Shown here piece after piece: positions 46,743 through 57,348 of a DNA stretch of 64,000 nucleotides (position 1 is its first letter; the number at the start of each line of letters is the position of its first letter). This stretch comes from Porodaedalea pini. Its lineage: Eukaryota > Basidiomycota > Agaricomycetes > Hymenochaetales > Hymenochaetaceae. A model generated the notes under the pieces. It did not search any database, was not told where the DNA came from, and worked only from the letters and a program-made list of their open reading frames with translations. The position numbers were made by a program, and so were the translations under genes. The stretch lies in NCBI GenBank assembly GCA_002794775.1, contig NBAY01000016.1, positions 62,001 through 126,000 of the forward strand. The letters run 5' to 3'.

Positions 46743-48578
46743 TCAGTTGTTCGATCTTCCCTTATTCGACTTCGCTTGTCTTCGGTATCTGTTCCCGTAC
46801 AATGCGCTTGCATTGAGCTGAGCCTTCGGCGAGGGCGTTCTCGGAATGGTTCCGCCCGCGATGGAGAAGCGCGGGATCGGATGCTCGCTGAGGAAGTTCC
46901 ACGGAGTCGAGGTAGATAAGGTCGTTGGAGACCCCAGACCTATAGCATTAGGAAAGGAGAACGTGTGTGGTGTTGGCGAAGGAGATTGAAGGAGATGCTT
47001 TAAAGGCTTCAGAAGGGGCCTGCACTTGTGCCTTCGTATAGGCGGGCACTGGAGTGGCACCCTTGACGGCGGAGGAATTGGAGTTGGTGGAGACACTTCC
47101 ATCGCTGATTGTGGTAAAGCGATTGAAGATGACACACCGGCATCCGCTTGGTTGCTCAATCGGACGTCCCCTTGAGGGCTTGACTGGACGTCCTCCATGT
47201 CGGCCAGGCCGTTACTTTCCGAGAGTAACCCCGTCCGCATACCGTAAGCGCGTTGATCCATAGCTATTCCAGGCCCAATATCATCGACTTCCATGACATC
47301 CATATCGATGTCTACGTCCATGTCCAGAGAAGCATTATCTTCATCTTGAGTCTCAGAGGCAGTAGAGAGCTTCGAAAGTCGAAGGCCGAGACAACTGTCG
47401 TCGAGCCCCTTCCAGAGTTTTCGAAACTTGAAGTCAAGGGAGCTCATGTCATCCAAGAACAGATTCTTCATGCCCGGAGTTATACGAGTAGGAGTGTGGA
47501 TGGTCCTTGCGAGTGTAGCCCTCCTTGACATATTGACGTACCGTTCACGAGGTCCAAGCGTTGCCATCTTGACCGGCGGTGGGACCTGATTAGGCTTCAG
47601 CATCACTAGATGAGCTACGTTCATGCTGAGCTTAGTTTCTGGACCAAGGACAGGTCCATCAACAGTGATGCCTTCTTCTCGACTATCGATGCTCATGCAA
47701 GTAGGTTCCACTTTCTGCAGCTGCAAGTCAGATCAAGGAACACCTATGACATCGAGATGCCTACCGGCGTAATTGGCACAACTTGAGTCGGAACAGCTCC
47801 CTGGGTATCGACACCAGTGTCCTCGCTCAACTGGGTAGTATGGTCCTCACATTCGCGAGCAGCAAACGATGACCGAGATGAATATTTCTTAACTGCAAGT
47901 CATGATACTCTCAGTAAGGTCGTAGAGCTCTCTATTCGTAATATCTGCACGCACGTTTCTCAAAGAAGGCTTTCATTTCTTCGTCGGCTGTTTCAGGATC
48001 CATCCTACGTTTAAAGGGGTGACGGGCTATGCGATGCTTGTCATACACGTCTGTCGTTATCTTGATACGCCGTGCTGCATTTTCAGAGGGCGGCAAGTCA
48101 AAGGGATTGTCCTGGTACTTGAAGGTCATCTTTTGGATGGGCTTATTGTCTTCCTCCGCTACAGGCGGGGGCTTGACTTTGCGTCGACGAGAGGGGGCTG
48201 TACGGGGGGCATGCGACGACTTGGAGCCCTGAGCACGAGCTGTCGAAGAAGATGTCAGATCATCGTATGCGGTCGCTTGCTTTCCCTTCGCTTGCATTTG
48301 TGATCCGAGCTCGGGGCGTTTGCAGATGTACGGCGAGGATGTGTCTCGATGGCAGAATCTACTCGAGGGGGCTGTGTGGGCTGCATCGGTTTGATTGGTG
48401 CTAGTTGCTTGTCGTTGACATCGAAACTCTTGAAGTCGGGATTGGAGAGTGAGGAGAAGCAATAGGAGAGGAGGCAGGACAAGAGGGAGAGGAGGAGGGA
48501 AAGAATGACGGACAAGAGGGACAAGAAGGCAGTGAAGAGGGTCATGAGGAGAGGGAGTGCGGCCTTGAGGGCAGACAT
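46743..48578 (-). CDS. Basic, partly disordered protein of unknown function
   Basis: Not recognised. Exon pieces join as MSALKAALPLLMTLFTAFLSL... (hydrophobic N-terminus), then KGKQATAYDDLTSSSTARAQG..., then MTFKYQDNPFDLPPSENAARRIKITTDVYDKHRIARHPFKRRMDPETADEEMKAFFEK. After that come LKKYSSRSSFAARECEDHTTQLSED and VEPTCMSIDSREEGITVDGPVLGPETKLSMNVAHLV... to KAQLNASALYGNRYRRQAKSNKGRSNN. The N-terminal join needs an unusually short 41-nt intron (GTACAT...TGCAAG), so the start is uncertain; Met within MQAKGKQATAYDD is an alternative. The acidic repeat DMDVDIDMDVMEVDD and the basic tail suggest a nuclear protein, but the hydrophobic N-terminus, if real, suggests membrane anchoring. Confidence 0.5.
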
Positions 48579-49385
48579 TATGTAGTGTAGGGAGAGGGAG
48601 CTATGAAAGAAGAATCAGCGCGCGAGAAGATTTTGTAATAAGTCCAGTATGAGGCTGGCAGACCAGCCAAGGTGACGTTTCTGCCAGCCTCTTTATCTTT
48701 GTCCGGGGGTACAACTGGCTAACAGAGATTTGATATTCCAATGTATTGACACATTGAATTTCATGAACGTCTTCAGGTGCTCTTCCAGAGCTCGTAGTCG
48801 AGTACCCTGCACAGTGTTATTCGGAGACTCGGGAATTTTTTACTCAGCTTCTCAAGACATGTCTGACTACAATCACCCTGCGCTTCCTACACTTTATGTG
48901 TGAAGAATAAATCGGAAGATAAATTTTCGGAGAGGATACTTTTGAGACGATCGGATGAGTTGGGACCGTATGAACGGCCATGCCAGCCTCAGACGACGCG
49001 TCGTCAGAGTTTACATTTGTTTGTAACCATTTGTTTCATGATCGCGTTAATCTTCAAGTTCAAGTTCACGATGCACAAAGCTTACAGCTTCATTCAGTCA
49101 TTGCCTCTGAGTCTGGCCACAAAAGCCTGGGACTGCTCATCTTGACACAATATCTGTATTTCTTACTGAATTTAAAGCAGCTTTACTAAATCTACCGAGT
49201 TGTCCCCTATCGTCTGTTCGGCATGATTAAGACCCCTGATTCGCTGGAACTCGACGGTCGCTCCACAGGCTCTGCTTGGCCCGGAATCTCTTCGAATTTC
49301 CTTTCGCATCTGATTGGCTCACACTCAGCGAGACATGTCTTACCGTCAACGAATGGCGCAATTCCGATCTTGCCATTAATATTAC
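48579..49385. other. Intergenic region upstream of the transposon
   Basis: Contains a perfect 12-bp inverted repeat (48651-48662 and 48680-48691) and otherwise nothing that I can call. Small open frames on the plus strand are not supported. Confidence 0.45.
48651..48691. repeat. Perfect 12-bp inverted repeat with 17-nt loop
   Basis: The arms GAGGCTGGCAGA (48651-48662) and TCTGCCAGCCTC (48680-48691) are exact reverse complements. It lies 73-113 bp upstream of the hypothetical gene start at 48578, so it could be a palindromic binding site or a 5' leader hairpin. Confidence 0.6.
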
Positions 49386-49393
49386 GCCTTAGC
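49386..49393. repeat. Left target-site duplication (8 bp)
   Basis: GCCTTAGC directly before the element; the identical octamer follows its other end. Confidence 0.75.
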
Positions 49394-50043
49394 TATAGTT
49401 GCCGTTGTCCGGTCCTTGGACCGCTGGACCGCTGGACCGCTGGACCGACAAAGAGGTCCATGATCGGTTCGGTTCACGGTCCAGCTCTTTAGCAGTTCAG
49501 CTGGACCGTCCTGGACCGGTTCGGACCCCGAATCGGACCACTGGACCGATATGTTAAAATACAGCAATCTTAAATGTAACTGTCTTTGATTAACTATTCT
49601 TTTCTTGCCAGAAATCATTGGTTGCTTAAATTTTCACAGGAAATGTCAATTGAGCTGGAAATGCTAGGTGAGAACCTAGTTTCAGCATGATCCAGTTGTT
49701 ACTGATGATGGCCAAATTTACTTCAATAGGATGAAAGCTTGTAAATCTCCTTAATAGTCTCTGTTAGCTCATATAATTGCTACAAGACACTTATAACTAG
49801 CTGTAATACATACTGCTGCCTTTTTTATTATCCTTTCATTTTATTTGGACTTTCTTTGCTTTTCATTAGGTCCAGAGGTCCGGACCCGGTTCGAACCGGA
49901 CCGCGGTCCGGTCCAAAAGCGGTCCAAGTGAGGTTCGGTCCAAGGTTCAAGCTCAGTACTAGTGGCAAAATCTACATCGGTCCGGTTCCAGGTCCAGGGA
50001 AATTTCGCCTGGACCGGACCTGGACCGGACATCGGCAACTATA
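49394..50043. mobile_element. Non-autonomous DNA transposon (MITE), hAT-like
   Basis: A 650-bp element bounded by terminal inverted repeats that begin TATAGTTGCCG and match at 21 of the first 22 positions. It is flanked by the perfect 8-bp duplication GCCTTAGC, the target-duplication length typical of hAT transposons. Each subterminal region of about 160 bp carries a dozen or so GGTCC/GGACC motifs in both orientations, while the roughly 300-bp centre is AT-rich. There is no coding capacity for a transposase, so it would need one in trans. The shared octamer could also be read as a 6-bp duplication with a one-base-longer TIR. Its right end is 28 bp upstream of the TATA-like sequence of the carbonic anhydrase gene. 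Confidence 0.8.
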
Positions 50044-50051
50044 GCCTTAGC
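50044..50051. repeat. Right target-site duplication (8 bp)
   Basis: GCCTTAGC directly after the element, identical to 49386-49393. Confidence 0.75.
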
Positions 50052-50070
50052 ACACTACGTCAAACCTACT

Positions 50071-50080
50071 ATTTATATAA
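50071..50080 (+). promoter_or_regulatory. TATA-like core promoter of the carbonic anhydrase gene
   Basis: ATTTATATAA lies 40 bp upstream of the ATG at 50120 and just downstream of the transposon insertion. Confidence 0.45.
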
Positions 50081-50119
50081 TCCCACGGCATCGTCTTTAT
50101 CGCCCAGATACCATCTACC

Positions 50120-50851
50120 ATGTCTGCCCACAAGGACTTCCTCCCCGCGAACGAGGAGTACACCGCCAGCTTCGGCGATAAGGCAAATTTGCCCCTTCCG
50201 CCGGGGAAGAAGTTGACTATCGGTGAGCTTCTCCCACAGTCATGAGTGATAACGCATCTGATATTCTCTGGCAGTGACTTGCATGGATGCACGTCTCGAG
50301 TGCGTATGCTGAGATGGTTCATATAGTGTCGTCTAGCTAAACTGCTACAATGCAATGCGCTAGCCCTGCTGCACACCTCGGGATCAAAGAAGGCGATGCG
50401 CATGTAATCCGAAACGCAGGCGGTGTCGCGTTAGTCCCAGCTTTGTCTAAAATTAATCAGATATTCACAGCTCTGACCGCATACAGAAAGGAAGCCCTGC
50501 GCAGCATCATCATCTCGCAGCAGCTCCTCGGAACGCGCGAGATCGCCCTCTTCCACCACACTGAATGCGGCATGCTCACGTTCAAGAACGAAGACCTCCA
50601 GAAGTTGCTAAAGGAGAAATACCCGTCCGCAACGCAGGAGATCGAGTCCATCGACTTCTATCCGTTCGGCCAGCTCGAGAAGAGCGTGAAGGATGATGTA
50701 GACTACTTAAAGCAGCACCCTCTGGTCTTGGACGAGACTACGATCACCGGCTGGGTCTATGATGTGAAGACGGGAAAAGTGGGTGAAATCAAGGAATTTA
50801 GAGACATCACTAATCGCTGCGTTTATCTTCTAGGTCACGCAGATCGTGTAG
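50120..50851 (+). CDS. Beta-class carbonic anhydrase
   Basis: Zinc enzyme that hydrates CO2 to bicarbonate. Exons join as [103 protein letters not shown]... and end DVKTGK-VTQIV. The ligands are visible: the first Cys in CMDAR with its Asp-Arg dyad, and the His and second Cys in FHHTECGM. At about 170-180 residues it belongs to the short fungal beta-CA type. The stop (50849-50851) follows a 3' exon of only 18 nt. The start is fixed by the short 5' leader after the TATA-like element. Confidence 0.93.
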
Positions 50852-51043
50852 TAAGCGCTGTCAACAACTTACTCGTGTATTTTTGTATTCTGTACAAGTC
50901 TCCCGTTGCTCTAGCTTGCCTTAGTTGAATCCATTACGTCATTTGGACTTAACTGATAAGATTGACTTGACTCTTGAGTCACTAATTGTCGGTTGGGTGT
51001 CGAGATGCGGAAGCAATATCCGACTTCGACTTGAACCCACACG

Positions 51044-52061
51044 ATGTCCGATGCACCGGTCATTGCTGTTGACCTGGACGATGTGCTCAGTCAAACAAAT
51101 CAAGCCGTTGCGGACTGTAAGTCCAGACCCCCAATAAAGCTCTCGATTTGAACAGAAACTTGAATATGAAGGGCACAACTCCCGTTATGGAACAAATATG
51201 GTGTTGGATGATTTCCACTGTGAGAAAATTTGAACGAGGTATAAATAACTGATCTAACTTGTGGGACGTTCGATAGACTATCACTATTGGAAGGTACTTG
51301 GAACGAAATCGCAAATTCTATCAGTTGGGAGTTGAATATATGCGCTAGAACCCGTACTGGGGAACTCCCAGAGAAACGCACGAAAAAGTGAAGATCTACT
51401 ATGCCACGAGCATTATGACACCGAAGCCTGTGCCTGGTGCGCTCGAAGGTGTACAGGCTCTTCGGAGGATGGGTTACAAACTCGTTATAATCACGGCAAG
51501 ACATACGGAAGAGCAGCCTCTTACGCAGAAATGGCTTGATCAGTATTTCCCGGGTATGTTTTCTTTCTCCTTGACAGATAGCAAACGTCTTTAGTCATGT
51601 CCAACCTGTGATCAGATATCTTCGATGAAGTCGTGTGCACAGGTCAGTTTCTCAAAGACGAAGAGGGACATGAAGTTCACTTCAAAGTAGGGAAGGCCGA
51701 GGTAAAGCTATTGATACACTAGTACTCCCGATGATCGTCGAATTAACAGAGTACATCTTAGGTATGCCACAGACTATATGCCAAACTATTGATCGATGAC
51801 TCGGCGGAGAACGCCCTTGCTTGTGCGAGAGAAGCGTCGCCACCCATACCCGTCCTTTTATTTGGAAATTATAGCTGGAATCAGAGGGTGTCAAAGCTCG
51901 AAAATCCGCAGGATCATCTTGGATTCAAGGAACGACTCGAGTTTGAGTACGGGCAGGAGTGGTGGGAGAATGAAAGGGTGGACGATGAACTCCCGGAGAA
52001 TGTGAAGCGGGTGAAGGACTGGAAGGAAGTTATCGCACATGTCGAATCCTTGTCTAGTTAA
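51044..52061 (+). CDS. HAD-superfamily 5'-nucleotidase-like protein
   Basis: Related to the cytosolic 5'(3')-deoxyribonucleotidase (NT5C) branch of HAD phosphatases; in vivo substrate unknown. Five or so exons join. HAD motif I is VIAVDLDDVLSQTN (nucleophile and acid/base Asp pair), motif II is GYKLVIITARHTEE, and motif IV is AKLLIDDSAENALAC. A cap segment lies between (NPYWGTPRETHEKVKIYYATSIMTPKPVPGALEGVQAL). The C-terminal part (LLFGNYSWNQRVSKLENPQDHLGFKERLEFEYGQEWWENE) is typical of fungal members. Length is about 250 residues. The region between motifs II and IV includes IFDEVVCTGQFLKDEEGHEVHFK. Confidence 0.8.
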
Positions 52062-52270
52062 CTATGAGCCAGCGAACTATAATTGACCATCTAGACTGGC
52101 TGTACACTTTAGATTGCGGTCCCGTTTGAATTTACCTTTCGCGACCACTCAGGCGCGCTTACGCTATAGATCTGACATAAGACACACGGGTCGTTTCACA
52201 TGTCAGTGTACGCCTTCACAGCTCTCTTTAAACTTCGAGCGCGTCTAAAGCTGCCAACGACTTCTTCGAC

Positions 52271-55242
52271 ATGGCAGTGTCATCGACGCTGCGCCCGACA
52301 AAGGCGCATATCGCGCAGTTCACGACAGCCTATGCTGCGCACAGACCAGCGATCCAACGCGTCTTGACGATCAGCTTCGTGCTCTACACGCTCGGCTGGT
52401 CGTATCGCGGCCTGTCGGGACGATCTACGTCGCCTCAGTCGCGCCGGAAGAGCAAAGGGAAGGAGAAGGCCGACGAGAAACAGGCGAGGCACGGGAGAGT
52501 CGCCGTACGTTGCCGCTGTATTCCAAAATTAAACCAAGTTTATTCACAGAATGCTCTCAGGTAGACGCGGTCTTCTATGAAAGACTTTCCAGGATACTAA
52601 GGATATGCATCCCGGGGCTGCGCTCCAAAGAGGCACTGCTCTTATTCTACCATTCAAGCCTTTTAATATTTCGAACTGCGATCTCGCTCTACGTTGCAGC
52701 ACTGGATGGAAAGTGAGTGTTTAAAATGTAAGCACAAACACTTCTCGTCTAATCCGTTATTTCTTTCAGGATTGTCGCATCTCTTGTGAGAGCGCAACCT
52801 CTTCCATTCCTGTTAAACATTCTGCGCTGGCTGCTCGTTGCAATACCCGCAACGGCGTGCAACAGCCTCCTCAGTTATATCCAGAATAAACTTGCCATTG
52901 CATATAGGACGCGTCTGACGGGCGAGGTAATGAAGCAGTATCTGGGAGATGAGCAGGACCAGAGCATGATTTTCTACAAGATGGGTATGTATCTTTCCCG
53001 GTATTGAGTTGAAAGTACTGGACTCTGAACCACCGGAAAGCGAACCTTGATGATCGCATACAGAACCCTGACCAGTACGTTGCCAGTTTGTTGGTCAGAA
53101 ACGTCTTTTGACAGAAACTCTTCGTAGAATGATCACGGTGGATATTCAACGATTTTCGACTCACCTTGCTGCGATATACGCCAACTTGGCAAAGCCTATA
53201 CTTGACGTCGTTTTATATAACTATCAACTTTCGCAGAATGTTGGCGCAGAAGGGCTTGTCCTCCTTACCGGCCTTGTCCAAGCATCTGCAGCTCTTCGTG
53301 AGTGCCATTCAAACAGTTCGTACATGTTCTCGTCTAAGCGCATCAACATTACAGTACGAGCATTAACACCACCATTTGGAAAGTACGCCGCTGAGGAGGC
53401 CCAGCTGACTGGACAACTGCGCCACTCACATTCTCGACTTGCTGAGTTTTCCGAAGAGATTGCGTTCTTCGGGGGTGAGGAGACGGAGAAGATGCTGATC
53501 GAGCGTGATTACTATGGACTAGTCAAGCATGTCAATCAAGTCCTCAGGATCAAAGTATGGCATGGGATAGCAGAAGAAGGAATCATTAAGTGAGGAACTG
53601 TTCGCCTTTTTTTCGGTTTCGTATTTCTAATGATTGCGAAGATGGTTGTGGGGAAGCTTCGGAGTGAGCTGCCACGCTCGCTTGCGTTTGCGAATTTTAC
53701 TGACTTAAGGACAGCTGTGCATCTGCGCTATTCCTGTCTTCTTCAGAATTCCGGGGATGGATAAAATTGACCTTGGAAGTAGGACAGAAGGTTCGGAAGA
53801 CCTTCTCATCTATGCTTACTTCGACTGATGGACGCGGCAGGTTTCGTGACTAACCGACGACTTCTACTTTCATCATCCGGTACGTCGTTCAAATGACAGA
53901 ACTTACATGGAAGCTTACCTTTCCTTTACTAGATGCCTTCGGACGAGTTATGTATTCGTACAAGGATCTATCGGAGCTTGCAGGTTACACGGCACGCGTT
54001 TCTCAACTTCTAGATACGATGTCGGACATCAAGAAGGGCAAGTTCGAAAAGGAACTCGTCAGCAGCGCAAGAGATGACGAGAACGCCAAGCGTAAGCTTA
54101 AATGACTTCATTCACTCTCCGGTCTCCTTACTAGTTCCTTCATTGTAGTTCTTAAGAGCCGTGGCAGAATCATAGAATCAGACGACATTGTGTTCGAGAA
54201 TGTGCCTATTGTGACACCCAACGGCGACGTCCTTGTCAAGAGCTTGAGTTTCTACGTGAAGCACGGGGTAAAACAAACTTGTTTCCTGCTGTTTTGGTTG
54301 CTGTTTGCTGACAAGTTTTGCTTTAGCAACATCTTTTGATCGTCGGACCCAATGGATGTGGAAAGTCATCGTTATTTAGAATTTTAGGCGGACTCTGGCC
54401 TGTGTATGGCGGAATTGTTCGTAAACCTCCGGCATCGGAATTTGTTCTAATTCCCCAGCGGCCTTACCTCTCGCTCGGTACCCTTCGAGATCAGGTCATC
54501 TATCCGCACTCGCAAGAAGACATGTTAAATCGTATGCAAGGATCCATGTCTTGCGGACTCTCTTATCATGTGCTTATGAATCATATACAGGCGGTGTTGC
54601 AGATGAAGATCTACTCTCCATCCTCGCCGTCGTCCAGATGGGCAATATCGTCGAGCGCGAAGGCGGCTGGAACGCCGCACGTGATTGGCGTGATGCTCTG
54701 AGTGGAGGCGATCAGCAGAAGATTGCATGGGCCAGGCTCTTCTATCACAAGCCTAAGGTACAACAATGCGCATGTTGGCGATCGCAGTCGATAGCTAACA
54801 GCATATGTTTTAGTTTGCCATCTTAGATGAGGCAACATCACTTGTCCCGCTTGACATGGAGACAAAGATGATGGAGAATGCAACGCGTTTAGGGATCACG
54901 TTGCTGACGGTGTCCCATCGACCTTCGCTGTGGAAATATCATTCAATGATCCTGCACTACGACGGCCAGGGTGGATACGTCTTGTACGTAGAAGGTTTGA
55001 TGCTTCTAATTTCTCTATGCTTATTCTTTTCAAAAGCACGAAACTCGACGCGGAGAAGCGACTAGCTCTACAAGATGAGAAGCAAGCCTTGGAGGCCAAG
55101 CTCATGGAAGTGTAAGTTTGAAAGCATAATTATTTCTCCATGTCGACGATATTGACGATCGCCGTGCCTTTCTAGGCCAAAGATGAAAGCGCGCCTAACA
55201 GAACTACGTCAAGCTGCAGCTGCTGCAGAGGAGTCAATGTAG
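52271..55242 (+). CDS. Peroxisomal ABC half-transporter, subfamily D (Pxa2/Pat type)
   Basis: Imports very-long-chain or long-chain acyl-CoA into peroxisomes as a homo- or heterodimer. About 15 exons join in frame. The N-terminus has a hydrophobic segment ([22 protein letters not shown]) and a basic stretch, then the membrane domain ([46 protein letters not shown]) with the EAA-like loop ([19 protein letters not shown]). Later come [68 protein letters not shown] and the nucleotide domain: Walker [11 protein letters not shown]-loop [20 protein letters not shown], signature [16 protein letters not shown], Walker [11 protein letters not shown]-loop [12 protein letters not shown]. The D-loop reads SLVPLD instead of the usual SAVSID-type sequence. 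A C-terminal coiled coil ends the protein. Confidence 0.88.
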
Positions 55243-55425
55243 AATAGTAATTTTATAATTGTTTCTTACAGTATCTCTTTTCCCTCGTACAAATCTGAAC
55301 GAGGCCAGGATGATCGACGCGTGAGGCTTGCACTTGCTCTGTTGAAACTCGCGTAGAATCCGCGACGCGTGCCTCCACTCTCTTTTGATCTCGTACTCGC
55401 TCCTGGTCTGTGTCCTTTTCTCAAA

Positions 55426-57242
55426 ATGAGCTTGTTCGGAGGAAGTGCCTTTGGCAAGCCCACAACGAACTCTGCCTTCGGTTCGTTCGGGAGTACGAAC
55501 ACGAACACCCAACCTCAACAACCCACAAACTCGCTCTTTGGCTCGTTCGGTCAGACCCAAAACCAGCCGCAGGGGCAGCAGCAGCCCCAGCAACAGCAAC
55601 AGCAAAACGGTGCCTCCACAACCGGGTCCTCGCTGTTCCCTTCTGCGAATACGAACTCCAATCCTTTGTTTGGTGGAAAGCCCACTACGTCGCTGTTCGG
55701 GAACACGACGGGCGCAAACACAAATGCAAACGCGACACAGCCGCCGGCGGGTACGGGTGGAAGTTCATTGTTTGGAGGCTTTGGAGCGAACACGAGCACG
55801 GGGACGCAGAATAATCCGACGAACGCCTTTGGGACGAGCACAGCGCCAACGGGAGGAACCAGTATGTTTGGGTCATCGACGAACACAAATACAACCCAGC
55901 CCAGTACTGGATTATTCGGGCAGCAGAACCAACAGCCTGCAGGTACCACCTCATTGTTCAGCCAGCAGCAGACACAGCCGCAACAGCAGCAGCAGCAACC
56001 TACAACGTCACTCTTTGGCCAACCGCAGGCTCAGCCTCAACCGACGAGCCTGTTCGGTAACCTAGGCCAGTCGATCACAAATCCAGCGCAGAGTACTTCC
56101 GGTGGCCTGGGTCTCTTCGGAAGCACCCAGCAAGGGAGCTCGCTTCTTGGTCTGCCAAATGCCGGCGCGTCGACGTCCAGCTTCTTCGCAGGCAGAACCT
56201 CTCTTATGCAAAGCCAACAACAGGGCGATAGCGCTCAGGCGCAGTTTGTGACCCTCGTGCAGCGGATAGAAGGAGTTGCTCAGGCATGGGATCCGAACTC
56301 CCCGCAGTGCCGTTTCCAAGTGAGCTGTACTGGGTCATTATCCTATAGAAAGGTGTCTAACAACACCATAGCATTTTTTCTACAATCTTGTCGACCCGAA
56401 TCAAGTGCATATGTACGGTCGTCCCTCAAATGCGACGGATGACGCGCTTTGGCAGAAAGCCGTACGCGAAAACCCTGATCCTTCCTGGTACGTCTCATGC
56501 ATCTCTTCGCATTTTTATCGCTCAATAAATAAATAAATTGCAGCTACGTCCCCGCTCTCGCAGTCGGTTTCGATGACCTGCAGAAGCGTGTCGAAGCGCA
56601 AAGATCGCAAGCAACCGCACACCAAGAAAAGCTCAAAGAACTAAAAACTCGCATAGCCACACTCGCCTCTTCGCATTCTTCCACTAACGCACCTCGTTTG
56701 CAGCGTGCAGCCGCCGTTCAGACTCAACTCCAACAGCGTCTTGTCCGCCTCGTGCAACACCTGCACCTCCTGATTCCCTCTGTACGTTCTTCGTCGATTC
56801 GGCCCGAAGAGGAGGCCTTGCGATCCGTGCTTGAGAGCCTTGATGAAGAGATCAGACGGCCCGGCGGTGTCGGACGGCTGAAGGGGAAACTGAGCGAGCT
56901 GTGGGCAATACTTGGAGCAATCGAGGCGGCCAGAGAGCGTGAGCGGAAGAACAGTGAGAGTAGCGTTGAATGGGCTGTGGTTGATACAGAAGGCATGCAG
57001 AGATTGACTCAAGTGAGACCATCCCACTTGCAGTATGATCAAGTTTGCTGATTTCATGACGCTTGCAGATATTGGCTGACCAGCAGAACGGCATTGCACA
57101 TCTGACGAAGATCGTGCAAGGACACCAAAAAGACCTTGACGTGATTTTGGGAAAACCTACGCGGGAGCGTGAAGCAGATGCATTCTCGAATCCACAAGCT
57201 AGCCAGGTACTCTTAGGTGCTTCAGTACGCGGGCCGTTGTAG
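55426..57242 (+). CDS. NUP57: FG-nucleoporin Nup54/Nup57
   Basis: Central-channel nucleoporin of the Nsp1/Nup62-Nup58-Nup54 complex. The N-terminal about 270 residues (MSLFGGSAFGKPTTNSAFGSFG...) are FG/GLFG repeats in a Gln/Asn/Thr-rich linker (runs of Q at PQGQQQPQQQQQQ). Then FVTLVQRIEGVAQAWDPNSPQCRFQ-HFFYNLVDPNQVHMYGRPSNATDDALWQKAVRENPDPS-CYVPALAVGFDDLQKRVEAQ matches the conserved Nup54 domain. The rest is coiled coil (QLQQRLVRLVQHLHLL...EEEALRSVLESLDEEI) ending VILGKPTRE...ASVRGPL. At least four exons. It converges with the CCA-adding enzyme gene, 106 bp between stops. Confidence 0.92.
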
Positions 57243-57348
57243 ATCTTATATGACCTGGCAGGAGGATACCCTCTGATCGACATTCTCTTCCAAGGATCAT
57301 GCATGGATTGGCTGTTGCGATATTACATTCATGTGGTCTCTACTAATT

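Noticed and set aside
46212..46821. Long open frames on both strands between RINT1/Tip20 and the basic unknown
   Set aside because: They overlap antisense to each other and the translations show no recognisable feature; no splice pattern supports them.
49400..49560. GGACCGCT-type short repeats as a possible CRISPR-like or satellite array
   Set aside because: Units are irregular, occur in both orientations and mirror those at 49870-50040; they belong to the transposon's subterminal regions.
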